A stretch of 46,044 bases of DNA from Treponema sp. UBA4692 (GCA_002404895.1 DHKO01000031.1:1-46044), one strand, 5' to 3'. Shown: positions 7,912-16,747, numbered from the stretch's first letter. Notes: a model not told the origin generated them from the sequence alone. Numbers and translations are program-made.

Positions 7912-9942
7912 TTACATAGTCCGCCTTACGCGCGCGAAAAGCTCTTCCTTTGTGGAAGTCGTCCAGACTGGCCGTCCGTGCGGGCAGTGCGGGTCTTTCA
8001 GGTGCAAGGCTTCCCATGCAAGCTCCTCTGCGGCTTTCGGTCCTAGAATCGTGCCGTCCTTTACAGACATTCTGCATGCGGTTGTCGCCGCAATATGGTA
8101 AATAATCTCGTCAGGAGATTTTCTGTCTTTAAGCAGGGCTTCTTCCAAGTCTTTCTGGCTCAGATTGAATCTTGATGGAATTGAGCTTATCTCCCAAAGT
8201 CCGTTTCCCTTGTTTTTTGTCTCAAATCCTGAAGAATCGAGGATTTCTTTTATCGACTCAAGATAGTCGTCGTCCGATTTTGATTCCGTGTGAATCTCAT
8301 AGGGAACAAGCAGCTTTTGCTTTTCGCCGCCTGCTGACATTATCCTGTTGAAATTTATCCTCTCGTGCGCGGCGTGCTGGTCAATCAGATAGAGCGTGTC
8401 CTTGTAAAGCGCGACAAGAAAAGTCCCGAAAACGGTTCCAAGATATGCGAAAGACGATTTAGGCTGTGAAAACGGCTCAGGCTCTGCGAGCGTCCTCATC
8501 TGGATGTTGGTCATCTTCGAATTTGAGGAGAATTTGTCAAAGTCCAAAAGAGATTCTTTTCCCGCGCCTGTGTGCAACGTGCTGTAGCTGCTTTCTTTTC
8601 GCGGAAGCGAGAAATTTAAGGCTTCAAACTGCGCGGAAAGCGTTTTTCCTGTGAAAGGGTCTGCGAAGCTTTTTCCGTTGTTTTCAAGATTTCCGCTTTT
8701 GTCAAAGTCTCTTGAATTTTCAAAAAGATTTTCTTTCTCGCTTCCTTGAAGATTTTCCAGCTTTGCTCCTGAAAAATCTTGCGGAAATCTTCTTGTGGAA
8801 TTTTTTGAGTCCTCGCTGAATGCTTCCATAACGAGACTTGAAAAATTAAAGCTTTGCTGTGAAATTTCTCTTGCGTTTTCGACATAATCTTCGTCGGAAT
8901 TTTCATCGGTTATGTTTTTTGATTCCTTTATGCTGTAGCCTTTGAGCCACGCGCGGACTGTGGAGCTTACTCCGTGATGAACTGAAGAAATATCCTTGAA
9001 GCGAACTTCCTTTTTTGCCGGGTGGATATTGAAATCGACCATTTTCGGCTCGACATGCAGAAAAAGGGCTGCGACAGGATGCGTTCCGTTCGGGAAAAAT
9101 CCCTGGCAGCCGTATTCAATCGCCTGCAAAAGCGAATATTCCGAGACGCGCCTTCCGTTCACAAAAATGTAGATGTTTTTTCTGTCTCCCCGGAAAACTG
9201 ACGGCTCTCCAATCACGAGCGAGAAGCTCCATTTTGACTTTCCGTCGGCTTCTGTTCCTGATGCTTTTAGCTCCGAGAAAAGCGATGACGACTCTTTAAG
9301 CTCAAGCGCGCGGGTGAATCTTTCTGGAAGTGAGACTCCGCTTGGCAAGTCTGCTCTTACAGCTCCGTCAACAATCAGCCTGAATGCGATGTCCGGGCGC
9401 GGAATCGATTTTTCGACGAATGTGTCTCTGCACATCATTGTCTCTGATGAAGGCCGTTTCAGGAAAACTCTTCTTGCCGGGAAATTCTCGAAAAGCCCCT
9501 CGCTTGTTACAATTGTTCCTTGTCCGTCTTGAACTGGCGGAATCAGCTCTATGATGTGGTCTTCTGTGATTGAGGCGCGCATCTTGTATGTTCCGCTTGC
9601 GATTGAAAGACGCGAGACAGCCGCGATTGAAGAAAGAGCTTCGCCTCTGAATCCTAGCGTCGTAAGGTTCAAAAGGTCTTCTGAGTCTGAAATCTTGCTT
9701 GTGCAGTGGGGACGGGCGCAGGCTTTGAGGTCTTCCTTTGTCATTCCGCTTCCGTTGTCGGAGATTCTGATTTTCTCGATTCCGCCGCCTGTGATTTCAA
9801 CCGTGATTTTGTCCGCGCCTGAGTCAACCGCGTTGTCCATAAGCTCGCGGACAATTGCCTGCGGACGGTCAATCACTTCTCCTGCCGCGATTTTCCGCGC
9901 GACATCTACACTTAGCTGCCTGACTGGTCTGTGGTCTGCCAT
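7912..9942 (-). CDS. mutL: DNA mismatch repair protein MutL
   Basis: 676 residues. The N-terminal GHKL ATPase (about 1-330) shows RELMDNAVDSGAD (N box), DNGSGM and TLGFRGEALSSI. A variable linker (about 340-480) precedes the C-terminal dimerisation domain. C-terminal nuclease motifs are only partly canonical: DQHAAHERINFN (521-532) keeps Asp521 and Glu527 of DQHA(x)2E(x)4E but has Asn at the last Glu, while CPHGRP near the C-terminus is intact. A QKLLVP segment lies where other MutLs have a beta-clamp motif. MutL couples mismatch recognition by MutS to strand incision and removal. It is last of the xseA-xseB-mutL operon, 13 bases after xseB, fitting because ExoVII is one of the mismatch-repair exonucleases in E. 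coli. Confidence 0.97.
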   Translation of the reverse strand: MADHRPVRQLSVDVARKIAAGEVIDRPQAIVRELMDNAVDSGADKITVEITGGGIEKIRISDNGSGMTKEDLKACARPHCTSKISDSEDLLNLTTLGFRGEALSSIAAVSRLSIASGTYKMRASITEDHIIELIPPVQDGQGTIVTSEGLFENFPARRVFLKRPSSETMMCRDTFVEKSIPRPDIAFRLIVDGAVRADLPSGVSLPERFTRALELKESSSLFSELKASGTEADGKSKWSFSLVIGEPSVFRGDRKNIYIFVNGRRVSEYSLLQAIEYGCQGFFPNGTHPVAALFLHVEPKMVDFNIHPAKKEVRFKDISSVHHGVSSTVRAWLKGYSIKESKNITDENSDEDYVENAREISQQSFNFSSLVMEAFSEDSKNSTRRFPQDFSGAKLENLQGSEKENLFENSRDFDKSGNLENNGKSFADPFTGKTLSAQFEALNFSLPRKESSYSTLHTGAGKESLLDFDKFSSNSKMTNIQMRTLAEPEPFSQPKSSFAYLGTVFGTFLVALYKDTLYLIDQHAAHERINFNRIMSAGGEKQKLLVPYEIHTESKSDDDYLESIKEILDSSGFETKNKGNGLWEISSIPSRFNLSQKDLEEALLKDRKSPDEIIYHIAATTACRMSVKDGTILGPKAAEELAWEALHLKDPHCPHGRPVWTTSTKEELFARVRRTM

Positions 9943-9955
9943 CTTGATTTTGTCC

Positions 9956-10258
9956 TTACTGCCTTAGTCCTTCTGCCGGCGCGCCTGCTGTTCCTGTTGC
10001 GGAATCCGCCTGCGTGAAGAGGTCAAGCTGAGGCTCGACCGGCTTTTTTCCTTCCGCTTTCGCTTTTTCTTCCGAGACTGGCTGGTTCATAAGAATCTGG
10101 ATTTTTCCTTCGATTTTTTCGATGTCTTTTTCAAGAGTCTTCGCGAGCTTTATTCCTTCCTCAAAGTCTTTTAGCGCATCCTCGAGAGAGATGTCCTGCC
10201 TGCGAATATCCAGCGAGAGGGCTTCAAGCTGCTTTAGATTTTCCTCAAATGTCTTCAT
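9956..10258 (-). CDS. xseB: Exodeoxyribonuclease VII small subunit with clamp-motif tail
   Basis: 100 residues. Residues 1-58 are the canonical helical-hairpin XseB domain (FEENLKQLEALSLDIRR, ISLEDALKDFEEGIKLAK). The remaining 42 residues are a Pro/Ala/Lys-rich, probably disordered tail carrying P-Q-L-D-L-F-T (QLDLF at 77-81), which matches the bacterial sliding-clamp binding consensus QL(S/D)LF. XseB binds the XseA C-terminal helices to form ExoVII, which digests single-stranded DNA from both ends. The ATG overlaps the xseA stop by 4 bases, so the two are translationally coupled. Family members are usually 60-85 residues, so the tail is an addition. Confidence 0.95.
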   Translation of the reverse strand: MKTFEENLKQLEALSLDIRRQDISLEDALKDFEEGIKLAKTLEKDIEKIEGKIQILMNQPVSEEKAKAEGKKPVEPQLDLFTQADSATGTAGAPAEGLRQ

Positions 10259-11466
10259 AAATTTCCTCCAATAACTACGGCATCGATTTTGCCTTTTGCC
10301 GGATAAATTTCTATCTCCATGTTTTTTGAAACGTCGTTTCCGCTTCTCACGACTTTTCCGTCTTTCGTTTTTACCATTGAATAGCCGCGGTTGAGAATTG
10401 TCTGCGGGCTTGCGCTGTCTAAAATTTCTTCAAGGCTCTGGATTTTTACTCTCGTGTCTTTTATTTTGCTCAAGATTCCGTCTTTTAAGGACTCGCGCGC
10501 GGAGTCAAGCCTGTTCAAAAGAGGCTGCTCGATTGTCCTGAACCGAATTTCCATATTCTCGATGTTGAAAGATTTCGCCATCAGTTTCAGCCGCTCGATT
10601 CTTGAAGTTATAGTTGTGTAAAAATCGTTTATGAAGCCGTCAAGACCTTGAATCAAGTCGGCCTGCTTAGGAGCTGCAAGCTCTGCCGCCGCCGAGGGAG
10701 TCGGAGCGCGCATATCCGCGGCGTAATCCGCAATGCTCCAGTCAATCTCGTGCCCAACCGCGCTGATTACAGGAATTTTCGAATTTGCGATTGCGCGCAC
10801 AACTATTTCCTCGCTGAACGGAAGCAAGTCCTCGAGAGAGCCGCCGCCACGCCCGACAATCAGAACATCGCACAAGTCAAAGTCATTCGCGTTTTCAATC
10901 TGCCTTGCGATTGTCGGAGCCGCATCATTTCCCTGCACAAGAGCCGGAAGAATCACTACATCGACTCCCCGGTTCCGCCTTTTCACAATCTGCAAGATGT
11001 CGCGCAGAGCCGCTCCTGTGGGGCTTGTTACAATTCCGATTCTTTTTGAGTAATATGGAATCTTCTTTTTTCTGCTTTCGTCAAAAAGGCCTTCCTTTGC
11101 AAGTTTCTGCTTTCTTTCCTCAAGAATCTGGAGAATGTTTCCCTGGCCCGCAATCTCCATTTTTGTGATTATAATCTGGTAGTTTCCGCGCGGAGCATAA
11201 ACTGAGACAGAGCCTGTGCATCGCACTTTCATTCCGTCTTTCGGCGAGAAATTCAGCGTCGCAGCCCGGCCTCTGAACATAACCGCGCTTATCTGCGAAC
11301 CCTCGTCTTTAAGCGTGAAATACATATGCCCCGACGCGTTCGGCCTGTAGTTTGAGATTTCGCCCTCAAGAGTGATATTTGAAAAAGTTCCCTCTAGAAT
11401 TTCCCGGATTAAAGATGTGAGATTTGAGACTGTAAAAACAGTGTCGCTAGGAAAAAGCTCTGCCAT
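10255..11466 (-). CDS. xseA: Exodeoxyribonuclease VII large subunit
   Basis: 403 residues, a little shorter than the 440-460 of E. coli-type proteins. An N-terminal OB fold binds DNA (about 5-105, with LEGEISNYR and SGHMYFTLKDE). The catalytic core (about 120-330) has RIGIVTSPTGAALRDIL, VGRGGGSLEDL, ISAVGHEIDWSIAD and ADMRAPTPSAAAE. A short helical region and a C-terminal block NRGYSMVKTKDGKVV follow. It degrades single-stranded DNA with XseB. No ribosome site precedes ATG 11466; a TAGAAT at 11476-11481 (minus strand) would place the transcript start only about 3 bases upstream, so translation may be near-leaderless, though the -35 is poor. It heads the xseA-xseB-mutL operon. Confidence 0.96.
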   Translation of the reverse strand: MAELFPSDTVFTVSNLTSLIREILEGTFSNITLEGEISNYRPNASGHMYFTLKDEGSQISAVMFRGRAATLNFSPKDGMKVRCTGSVSVYAPRGNYQIIITKMEIAGQGNILQILEERKQKLAKEGLFDESRKKKIPYYSKRIGIVTSPTGAALRDILQIVKRRNRGVDVVILPALVQGNDAAPTIARQIENANDFDLCDVLIVGRGGGSLEDLLPFSEEIVVRAIANSKIPVISAVGHEIDWSIADYAADMRAPTPSAAAELAAPKQADLIQGLDGFINDFYTTITSRIERLKLMAKSFNIENMEIRFRTIEQPLLNRLDSARESLKDGILSKIKDTRVKIQSLEEILDSASPQTILNRGYSMVKTKDGKVVRSGNDVSKNMEIEIYPAKGKIDAVVIGGNL

Positions 11467-11614
11467 ATCCGAATGATTCTACTGAAATCTTTTGAGAATT
11501 GAAACTGACCAGAAAAAAAATTTGACTCTTGAGACTTGAGTGTTGCATGTAGCTGTGCGCGTTTTTCTAAAAAAACTTGAAGTTGCTTTAAAAAATCTCG
11601 CCTTAAAATCTTAA

Positions 11615-11643
11615 TTGATAATGATTGAAATCTACATTATCAT
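11615..11643 (+). promoter_or_regulatory. Promoter of the spiro-SPASM gene cluster
   Basis: TTGATA (11615-11620) and TATCAT (11638-11643) are 17 bases apart, followed by 7 bases and ATG 11651. The longer in-frame start (TTG 11615) lies in the -35 box and is discounted. No ribosome site is seen between promoter and ATG. Confidence 0.65.
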
Positions 11644-11650
11644 AAAATTT

Positions 11651-13294
11651 ATGAAAAATGCCGTGATTTTGTATGCTGCTGAGCTTTCTGAACATTCTTT
11701 TGAAAAGGCTTTCGGCGGAAAGTCAGCCTTTGAGTTTGCGCTTGAATGGGCAAAAAGCGTTCCTGGGAGCGTTTCTGCTGTAATTTTTGCGTCTGAGAAA
11801 AACAGGGCTGAGATTGAAAGGAACATTCCTGAAAACATAAAATCGTCAGAAAAAATCCGGATTGCCTCAAAAGAAAGCTGGACGAAAGGCGTTTTCATAA
11901 ATGAGATTTCAGATTCTCTTTCTTCATTAAATGCGGACTTTGCGGTTGTCTCTTACGCCGACACGCCTTTTTTGAACAGAAAACTCACAGAAGAGATTTG
12001 CGCGGAGCACACAAAATATCAGGCGGAATACACTTTTGCGGACGGCTATCCTTACGGCGTTGCCCCGGAAGCTCTTGACAAGGGGGCAGCCGCTATCGTT
12101 TCATCTCTCTGCAAGTCTGATTCAAGATTCATGAAAAAGTCAGAAGAGAATATGTCTCGCGACACTGTTTTTTCGCTTTTGAGCATAGACATAAATTCCT
12201 TTGAAATTGAGACCGTAATCGCAGAGAATGACTACAGGCTTTTGCGCCTTGAATTTGAGTGTTCGTCAAAAATAAATTTTCTAGCGTGCAGAAATCTCTT
12301 TTCGCTTTTGAGTCCTGAAAACGGAAAAATTTCTGATTTTGACCTTGAAAGTCTTTGCGGCAGGGCTGCTTCGTCTCCTGATGTCTTAAAGACAGTTCCT
12401 GCGTTCTACAATATCCAGATTTCTTCAAGATACAACCACGCGCTTTGCTACGAGCCGCCGCTCCCGAAAATGGACGATATGAGCCTTGATGACTTCAAGA
12501 ATCTCCTTGAAAATATCTCGCGTTTTTCAGAAAAGGCTGTTATTTCGCTGAGCGCGTTCGGAGAGCCTCTTCTCCATAAGGATTTTTTTGATTTTGTCTC
12601 TGAGGCTTTGAAATATCCTGAATTTTCTCTTCTGATTGAGACTGACGGAACGCTTTTAACGGCGGAGCTTGCCGAGAAAATCTCGGGAATTGAAAATTCA
12701 AAAGGAAGAATCGACTGGATTATCTTGATTGACGCTGTGGAAAAGTCTCTTTACGCGGAAATTCACGGCTGCGGTGAAGACGATTTTTCAAAAGCGCTGG
12801 ATGCTGTCGGCATTCTTGAAAGATTTTTCCCGAATCACGCTTATCCGCAGATGGTCAGAATGAAGGCGAACGAGCGCGAGCTTGAGCAGTTCTACAGATT
12901 CTGGAAAAATCCTGATTCTCCGGCGAAAGGAAATTTCATAATCCAGAAATACAACAGCTTCTGCGGAATTTTAGGCGACGAGAAAAGCGCGGACTTGTCT
13001 CCGCTTGAAAGAAATCCGTGCTGGCACTTGCGGCGAGACTTCACTGTTCTTGCGGACGGAAGCGTTCCTGAGTGCATTTGCCAGTTCAAAACAAAAATTC
13101 TCGGAAATGTCTTTGATAAAGAGAAGCAGGAAAACGGCGGAAAGGCTTCTTGTGCGGAAGATGACTCAAATTTTGGCGGCAGCTGCATTGAGCGCGTCTG
13201 GCGGAAATTCGACGGGAATCTGAATGAGCAAATAAGTAAGAATTATTCTGGATGCTGCAGGTCATGCGATGAGCACTATACCTTCAATTTTTAA
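11651..13294 (+). CDS. Spiro-SPASM protein (SPASM-domain protein without radical-SAM cysteines)
   Basis: 547 residues from ATG 11651. Residues 1-200 look like a nucleotidyltransferase/GT-A fold (MKNAVILYAAE, VVSYADTPFLN). Residues about 250-430 follow the radical-SAM barrel pattern (VISLSAFGEPLLHKDFFDFV corresponds to the 'GEP' strand), but the CxxxCxxC cluster loop is replaced by Q-I-S-S-R-Y-N-H-A-L-C. The C-terminus has SPASM-type cysteines C457, C475, C477, C535, C536 and C539. This matches the spirochete-restricted spiro-SPASM family as I remember it. It probably binds an iron-sulfur cluster in the SPASM domain but should not do standard radical-SAM chemistry. First of a four-gene cluster; the next gene overlaps its end by 26 bases. 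Activity unknown. Confidence 0.85.
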   Translation: MKNAVILYAAELSEHSFEKAFGGKSAFEFALEWAKSVPGSVSAVIFASEKNRAEIERNIPENIKSSEKIRIASKESWTKGVFINEISDSLSSLNADFAVVSYADTPFLNRKLTEEICAEHTKYQAEYTFADGYPYGVAPEALDKGAAAIVSSLCKSDSRFMKKSEENMSRDTVFSLLSIDINSFEIETVIAENDYRLLRLEFECSSKINFLACRNLFSLLSPENGKISDFDLESLCGRAASSPDVLKTVPAFYNIQISSRYNHALCYEPPLPKMDDMSLDDFKNLLENISRFSEKAVISLSAFGEPLLHKDFFDFVSEALKYPEFSLLIETDGTLLTAELAEKISGIENSKGRIDWIILIDAVEKSLYAEIHGCGEDDFSKALDAVGILERFFPNHAYPQMVRMKANERELEQFYRFWKNPDSPAKGNFIIQKYNSFCGILGDEKSADLSPLERNPCWHLRRDFTVLADGSVPECICQFKTKILGNVFDKEKQENGGKASCAEDDSNFGGSCIERVWRKFDGNLNEQISKNYSGCCRSCDEHYTFNF

Positions 13295-14222
13295 TGAGCA
13301 CCAGATAAAAATGCTTGTTCTCGGCGGAAGCGAGGCTGTTCCTCTTTCAAGAATGAACATCGCCGCTATCGTCATAAACAAAACATGGAGCCAGTTCCGC
13401 GTTCAGATGGTGGAGAATCTTGCAAAATGCGGGTTCAGCGAGATAATCTCAGTGGAGCTTTCTGAAAGCTACAATCTCGACAGCTTCGCGAAACGCTATC
13501 CTTTCGTGAAATTTATCGTTCCGCTAGAGGAGGCTTCTGACGGCGAGCTTATAAATCTTGCGGCGGGCGAGGCTTCGTCTGAGTATTTTCTTGTTCTGCG
13601 CGACTCGCTTGACTTCCAGCACGAGATTCTTTCTCCGACTCTCGGCTCGAAACTTTCGGAATTCGGCGGATTCTGCATTGCGCCGCGCCTTTTGGAGCAG
13701 GGAAAAATTGCTTTTCCCATACTTTTCTCGCCTGAAATCCACAAGGGCACGATGCGTCTTGCGGCGGCGTCCACGGTTTCAGACGGGCTTCCAGACCTGA
13801 TGCCTTTTGACTACATTGGGCTTTATGACCGTGAAAAGTTCGTTTCGCTCGGCGGGTTCGACTACACGATTTGCCAGCCTTACTGGCAGAATCTTGATTT
13901 GTCTTTCCGCGCGTGGCTTTGGGGCGAGAAAATCCTGCTTTCCACAGCGTTCTGCATGAGCTACAGCGAGAGCTTTCCCGCGCTCGACACAACGCCGAGC
14001 CAGTATTCAAACAGGTTCTATCTTAAGAATCTTGTTCCGCGTTTTTTTGATGACCACGGAGCGATTCCGCGCTCCTCGTTCTTCGCTTTTTTCAGAAGCT
14101 CCGCCTGCGGATTTTTCGAGGCTGTGCGGCAGTTCAAGGAAGCGAGAAGATGGGTCGATGAGAATAAATACAGCTTCAAAAGAGATGTTATCGATTTAGT
14201 TGAGAATTGGAGTAGCAAATGA
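13269..14222 (+). CDS. GT-A fold glycosyltransferase-like protein (GT2-like), function unknown
   Basis: 317 residues. The sequence NIAAIVINKTWSQFRVQMVENL then CGFSEIISVE resembles the opening strands of a family 2 glycosyltransferase. LGGFDYTICQPYWQNLDLSF plus RAWLWG matches the C-terminal 'GgFDe.f..wg.D.dl..R....G' block of that family. A clear DxD is not seen (VLRDSLDF is the candidate position), so catalysis is uncertain. The start at ATG 13269 overlaps the spiro-SPASM gene by 26 bases; ATG 13311 is an alternative that would avoid the overlap. Its TGA overlaps the next ATG (ATGA). Likely acts with its neighbours in building a glycan. Confidence 0.75.
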   Translation: MSTIPSIFNEHQIKMLVLGGSEAVPLSRMNIAAIVINKTWSQFRVQMVENLAKCGFSEIISVELSESYNLDSFAKRYPFVKFIVPLEEASDGELINLAAGEASSEYFLVLRDSLDFQHEILSPTLGSKLSEFGGFCIAPRLLEQGKIAFPILFSPEIHKGTMRLAAASTVSDGLPDLMPFDYIGLYDREKFVSLGGFDYTICQPYWQNLDLSFRAWLWGEKILLSTAFCMSYSESFPALDTTPSQYSNRFYLKNLVPRFFDDHGAIPRSSFFAFFRSSACGFFEAVRQFKEARRWVDENKYSFKRDVIDLVENWSSK

Positions 14223-16747
14223 AAATTATAGTTGGCGTTCAGTGCAGGCTTTCTTCCACGAGACTTCCTGGAAAAGCTCTTCTTCCGCTCGGCGGAAAAA
14301 CTGTCCTTGACTGGACCTTGGCGGCGATGAGAAAAGTTCCAGCGGACGAATATTGGGTTGCGACAGACGATGACTCTTTCGCGTCTCTTGCTCCTGTCTG
14401 CGGGAGAAACGGATTCCAAATTTTTAAAGGTCCTCTTGACGATGTTCTTGGGCGTTACTGCCTTTTAATCGAGAAAACTGGGGCTGACGCTGTCGTGCGC
14501 GCCACAGCCGACAATCCTTTTTTATTTTACGAGGCCGCGTCCTCACTGGTCGAGCAGTACAAAAGACGAAGCGAGACTTCAAAGTGCGACTATATAACTT
14601 ACCAGAATCTTCCGCACGGCTCCGGGGTCGAGATGTTCAATGCCCGTTCTCTTTTAGAGGCTAGAAAACTCACATCAGACCCTTTTGACCACGAGCATGT
14701 GGGGCCGAGCCTCTACAACCATCCTGAGAATTTCACGAGCATAATGATTCTGTCTCCAGCCGAATGGAGCTATCCGAAATTCAGGACGACAATCGACACT
14801 AAAGCCGACTACAGGCGCGCGCTTGCGATTGTCAAGAAAATCTCCGGGAATGATTTTTCTGAAAACGAGCCGGTCGCGTCTCCTTACGCTTCAAGCCAGA
14901 TTGTCTCGGCTCTTGAAGACTCTTGCATCCAGAATCCGGTGCTTTGCGTTCCGTGCGTAAAAAAAGGAAAGGGAACCGGACATCTTCGCCGCTGTCTTTC
15001 TGTCGCTGTTGAGACCGGGGCTGATGTCTATATTCCCGATGACGCGGGGCTTTCTGAAATCAACGAGCTTTTGGACGAGGCGAGGGAAAACGGACTTTGC
15101 GAGAGCCAGATTGTAAAGGAGCTTCCGTCAAAAGGCGACTATGCGATGATTCTTACAGACGCGTTCACAATCGAGCGCGATTTCGCGCTGAAGCTTGCCA
15201 AGGCCGCTCCTCTTGTTGCTATTGACGAAGGCTCTCTTAACGGAGACTTGTGCGACTGTCTTCTTGACATAATTCCGTCTTACGGGCTTCAGCGGCCGGC
15301 GAACATAACCGAGCCTAGCTATATCACGCTGCCGAAAAACGTGCGCGATGGAAAGCGCATTGGAAACTTCGGAGACATAAAGTCTGTTCTTGTGACTGTT
15401 GGCGGAGAAGACCCGGCCGACCTTGTTGTTCCTGCTGTGAGCGCGCTTTTGGGAAGCGGAATAAAAATCACTGCGATTTCAACCGATGAGAACGCGATAA
15501 ACAGAATTCCTGAAGAGTTCAGAAAAGATGTGACGTTCCTTGCGCCTGTCCATAATCTCCGCGAGCAGCTTTACAAGTACGATGTCGTCATAACACATTA
15601 CGGATTCACCGCGTTCGAGGCGCTTGCGGCAGGCTGCGGAGTCCTTCTTCTCGGAACAACGCCGCTCCATGTTCAGCTTGCGCAGAAATACAATTTCTCC
15701 TGTCTTCCGTCCCAGAGCATAAGCAGGGAGAATATGATTCCGCTTCTTGAAGATGTGAAGTCTCTTTATCCTGAGTCTCCTGTGACAAAATCCGACGGAA
15801 AATTCAGCAAGGAGAAGAGGGCGGGGCTTGGAGATTTTGTGAAAGTCCTCTCTCGCGGAAGAAGATTCTATTGTCCTGTCTGCCAGAAAGACCACGAGCC
15901 TTTCACCGACCCGATTGCTTCGCGCACGCAAAGACACACTTTCAGACGCTGCCGTAGCTGCGGAATGCTTTACATGGCATGGACGATTGACGCTGAGAAC
16001 ACAAACTATAATGAAGATTATTTCTTCGCCGACTACAAAAAACAGTACGGAAAGACTTATCTTGAAGATTTCAAGCAGATAAAGTCTCAGTGCGTCAGGC
16101 GGACCTCAATTGTGGACTTTGTCTACCGAGGCTCGCACAAGGTGATAACTCCGTCGGTCCTCGACATAGGATGCGCTTTCGGTCCTTATCTTGACGCCGC
16201 GAACGATGCGGGCTGGCAGGTTTTCGGAACAGACGCTTCGTCTGAGGCTGTTGACTATGTGCAGAACACTTTGCATTATCCTGCCGCAGTCGCTAAATTT
16301 CCAGCGTTCGACCCTTCGACGGAATTCGGCGTAAAAAGCTTTGATGCGGTTACGATGTGGTATGTGATTGAGCATTTTCAGAATCTTGACGCTGTTCTCC
16401 GCGCGGTCTCAAAAATCCTGAAAAACGGTGGAGTGTTCGCTTTTTCAACCCCGTCCGCGTCTGGTGTTTCAGGAAGATTCAACACGCAGAGCTTCTTCGA
16501 GAATTCTCCTGCCGACCATTATTCCCTCTGGGAGTCTGGGCGGGCGGCCTCAATACTGAGAAAATACGGATTCAAGGTTGTGAAGATTGTCTCTACAGGC
16601 CATCATCCTGAGCGTTTTCCTCAGCTTGCGGGAAAAGCTCGCCCGACGAGCCTTTCGTGGGCTTTGTATTCCGGGGCGAGTCATTTCTTCGGTCTTGGAG
16701 ACACGTTCGAGGTCTACTGCCGGAAAGAAAGGGACATTAGAAACTAG
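14219..16747 (+). CDS. Triple-domain SpsF cytidylyltransferase - SpsG/PseG-like - SAM methyltransferase fusion
   Basis: 842 residues. Residues 1-235 form an SpsF/CMP-Kdo-synthetase-like nucleotidyltransferase: VQCRLSSTRLPGKALLPLGG, then ATDDDS and RATADNPF. Residues about 240-545 form an SpsG/PseG-like GT-B-type domain: KGTGHLRRCLSVA, TVGGEDPADLV and ITHYGFTAFEALAAGCG. Residues about 548-842 form a zinc-ribbon methyltransferase: C552-x2-C555 and C578-x2-C581, then VLDIGCAFGPYLDAANDAG (SAM motif I) and WYVIEHFQNLD. In known pathways (legionaminic, pseudaminic and spore-coat sugars) SpsF and SpsG partners are separate enzymes that activate or hydrolyse NDP-sugars. Fusing them with a methyltransferase suggests channelled synthesis of a methylated sugar. 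The sugar is not identifiable. The start overlaps the upstream stop by 4 bases. Confidence 0.9.
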   Translation: MKIIVGVQCRLSSTRLPGKALLPLGGKTVLDWTLAAMRKVPADEYWVATDDDSFASLAPVCGRNGFQIFKGPLDDVLGRYCLLIEKTGADAVVRATADNPFLFYEAASSLVEQYKRRSETSKCDYITYQNLPHGSGVEMFNARSLLEARKLTSDPFDHEHVGPSLYNHPENFTSIMILSPAEWSYPKFRTTIDTKADYRRALAIVKKISGNDFSENEPVASPYASSQIVSALEDSCIQNPVLCVPCVKKGKGTGHLRRCLSVAVETGADVYIPDDAGLSEINELLDEARENGLCESQIVKELPSKGDYAMILTDAFTIERDFALKLAKAAPLVAIDEGSLNGDLCDCLLDIIPSYGLQRPANITEPSYITLPKNVRDGKRIGNFGDIKSVLVTVGGEDPADLVVPAVSALLGSGIKITAISTDENAINRIPEEFRKDVTFLAPVHNLREQLYKYDVVITHYGFTAFEALAAGCGVLLLGTTPLHVQLAQKYNFSCLPSQSISRENMIPLLEDVKSLYPESPVTKSDGKFSKEKRAGLGDFVKVLSRGRRFYCPVCQKDHEPFTDPIASRTQRHTFRRCRSCGMLYMAWTIDAENTNYNEDYFFADYKKQYGKTYLEDFKQIKSQCVRRTSIVDFVYRGSHKVITPSVLDIGCAFGPYLDAANDAGWQVFGTDASSEAVDYVQNTLHYPAAVAKFPAFDPSTEFGVKSFDAVTMWYVIEHFQNLDAVLRAVSKILKNGGVFAFSTPSASGVSGRFNTQSFFENSPADHYSLWESGRAASILRKYGFKVVKIVSTGHHPERFPQLAGKARPTSLSWALYSGASHFFGLGDTFEVYCRKERDIRN

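Noticed and set aside
13549..14010. 153-residue minus-strand open frame opposite the GT2-like gene
   Set aside because: Low-quality Arg/Ser/Ala-rich translation and no start signals; the plus frame has clear glycosyltransferase motifs.
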